From Folioceros fuciformis (lineage: Eukaryota > Anthocerotophyta > Anthocerotopsida > Anthocerotales): a stretch of 30,695 bases of DNA. The notes beneath the pieces are model-generated. The model worked only from the letters and a program-made list of their open reading frames with translations, did no database searches and was not told the DNA's origin. Below, piece after piece: positions 29,620 to 30,695 of the stretch (position 1 is its first letter; every line of letters starts with the position of its first letter). The stretch covers positions 34,271 through 64,965 of the forward strand of contig JBNGIO010004564.1 of NCBI GenBank assembly GCA_049999805.1, given 5' to 3'. A program made the position numbers and the translations under genes.

Positions 29620-30695
29620 ATGGGGAAGGGGGTGACCTTGCCGTCCTCTGAGGAGGAGGAGGAGGACGCTGCGCAAGGGAGTCGTTGCTGGCGATGGCTC
29701 AAGGATTCGAGGGTATGCAGGAAATCGACGGTGAAATGGGTGGTGGCGATGGTGGTGAGCATCCAGCTGCTGGTGTTCGCGGTTCTGTCGTTGCCGGGGT
29801 TGCACAGGCAGGGGAGGGCGGAGACGGGATCGGCCACCCCGAGCTTCCAGCCACAGGTGCTGGCCACCTTCGAGCTGCAGCTGCCGGCTAGCCGGCTGAA
29901 CGCGAGCTTGGCGGAGCTGCAGCGGGACCTGGAGATGGAGATTGGCGTGAACCAGTCGCTGCAGCTGCAGCTCTCCATCATCAAGGTCGACCAGACCGGG
30001 GGCGGGGGGGACAACTCCACGGTCACCTTCGCCGTGCAGCCGGCGTCCGGGTCCGGGATCGGAGCGCCGGGGATCGACCAGCTCCGCGCGGTGCTCGTCA
30101 GCATCTTTCTCAACGAGACCCGGCTCAACATTACGCTCGGCAGCACTGACTTCGGACAGGCGGAGGCGTCGGAGTTCCAGATCCTCCGCTTCCCGGGAGG
30201 GCTCACCATCTGGCCGGACCGGGCCGGGTCCGGCGCCGATCCCGGCTCCACCTCCGTGGGGCTCTTCAACTTCACGCTAGCCAGGAGCATGGTGAGCATC
30301 GTGCGTAACTTTCACGACCTGCAGGCGCAGATCTCCAGCTTCACTCGGGTCGGGGCGAAGGAGATGGTTGTCATCGAGCTCACCAATGAGGCGGGCTCCA
30401 CGGTGCGCTCCCCGGTGGTGGTGCAGGTGTCGGTGGCGTCGGTCATCCCCGGGAAGCCTTTGCCGCAGACGAGGCTGGACCAGCTGGCGCAGCAGCTAGT
30501 GGATCGCTCCAAAGCCTCCAACCTGGGGCTCAATCTGTCCCTGTTCGGGGATGTGCAAGGCTTCAACCTGTCCTATGCACTTGTAAAGCATCTTGTACCG
30601 GCGCCGGCTCCAAGCCCTGGACCTGCTGCTCCGCCCCTCCCCCGAGCTCCTCCTTCTCCCAGGCCTCGGAAGCCTGCTCCTCCTCCCCCTGCTCC
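29620..30695 (+). CDS. DUF7036 family membrane protein, 5' part
   Basis: Open from ATG 29620 to the window edge (358 codons, no stop), so partial at the 3' end. Residues 1-20 are MGK followed by an acidic Glu run, as in plant DUF7036 proteins; 21-38 are basic and Cys/Trp-containing (SRCWRWLKDSRVCRK); 39-60 form one membrane segment (VKWVVAMVVSIQLLVFAVL), suggesting a signal-anchor protein with the rest outside the cytosol. Two similar lumenal/extracellular units follow, with LQRDLEMEIGV, LRAVLVSIFLNETRLNITLG, EFQILRFPGGLTIWP, GLFNFTLARS, TNEAGSTVRSPVVVQVSV, LDQLAQQLVDRSKASNLGL and FGDVQGFNLS, several with N-glycosylation sequons. From residue ~326 it becomes extensin-like (PAPAPSPGPAAPP). Function unknown; wall association inferred from the Pro-rich end. 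Confidence 0.85.
   Translation, partial: MGKGVTLPSSEEEEEDAAQGSRCWRWLKDSRVCRKSTVKWVVAMVVSIQLLVFAVLSLPGLHRQGRAETGSATPSFQPQVLATFELQLPASRLNASLAELQRDLEMEIGVNQSLQLQLSIIKVDQTGGGGDNSTVTFAVQPASGSGIGAPGIDQLRAVLVSIFLNETRLNITLGSTDFGQAEASEFQILRFPGGLTIWPDRAGSGADPGSTSVGLFNFTLARSMVSIVRNFHDLQAQISSFTRVGAKEMVVIELTNEAGSTVRSPVVVQVSVASVIPGKPLPQTRLDQLAQQLVDRSKASNLGLNLSLFGDVQGFNLSYALVKHLVPAPAPSPGPAAPPLPRAPPSPRPRKPAPPPPA

Noticed and set aside
29064-30299. 411-codon minus frame opposite the DUF7036 gene
   Set aside because: The plus strand carries clear DUF7036 blocks in one uninterrupted frame; the minus frame is Ser/Pro/Leu-biased shadow.
1-30695. CRISPR arrays, bacterial operons, phage or defence systems
   Set aside because: The window has spliceosomal introns and plant genes throughout; no direct-repeat/spacer pattern or prokaryotic gene set is present.

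Overview
This window looks like nuclear DNA of a land plant, most likely a spore-bearing one with swimming sperm (bryophyte, lycophyte or fern). The reading rests on gene content. Plant-type genes are a plastid acetylglutamate kinase, a PHT1 phosphate transporter, a PLS-type pentatricopeptide relic, a DUF7036 membrane protein and a plant-type RPC5. Alongside them are genes normally tied to cilia and centrioles (a MORN3-like protein and a TEDC1-like protein), which seed plants without motile sperm usually lack. Introns are short (about 70-450 nt), spliceosomal, and mostly GT-AG. I could not identify the species.

Layout. 1-1084: AT-rich, no gene supported. 1085-2547 (-): MORN3-like gene, four exons. 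3141-4554 (+): NAGK, three exons. 4919-6133 (+): NYN/C2H2 putative RNase with an organelle-targeting-like N-terminus. 6891-8660 (+): intronless PHT1 phosphate:H+ symporter, with one possible PHR1 site upstream. 9461-11683 (+): decayed PPR gene. 11902-13065 (+): secreted alpha/beta hydrolase, two exons. 13347-18118 (-): a large extracellular protein gene with four thrombospondin type-1 repeats, EGF-like and other Cys-rich modules, a transmembrane segment and a charged coiled-coil tail. 18682-20148 (+): TEDC1-like gene, head to head with the thrombospondin-repeat gene. 20744-22396 (-): N-terminal protein methyltransferase NTMT1, eight exons, one with a GC donor. 22888-26966 (+): RNA polymerase III subunit RPC5, thirteen exons. 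26967-29619: a long gene-poor stretch with a possible ~800 bp inverted-repeat element. 29620-30695 (+): 5' part of a DUF7036 proline-rich membrane protein, cut by the window edge.

The genes do not form one pathway. NAGK, PHT1, RPC5 and NTMT1 are housekeeping or nutritional. The notable theme is reproductive or motile-cell biology: the TEDC1 homologue shares a ~560 bp divergent intergenic region with an animal-like thrombospondin-repeat protein, and a MORN3 homologue lies in the same 20 kb. The thrombospondin-repeat gene, with its two possible 3' ends, is the best candidate for something undescribed.

Exon borders were built by hand from splice consensus, reading phase and protein family similarity. 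Family assignments come from recognition of conserved motifs, not from a database search.
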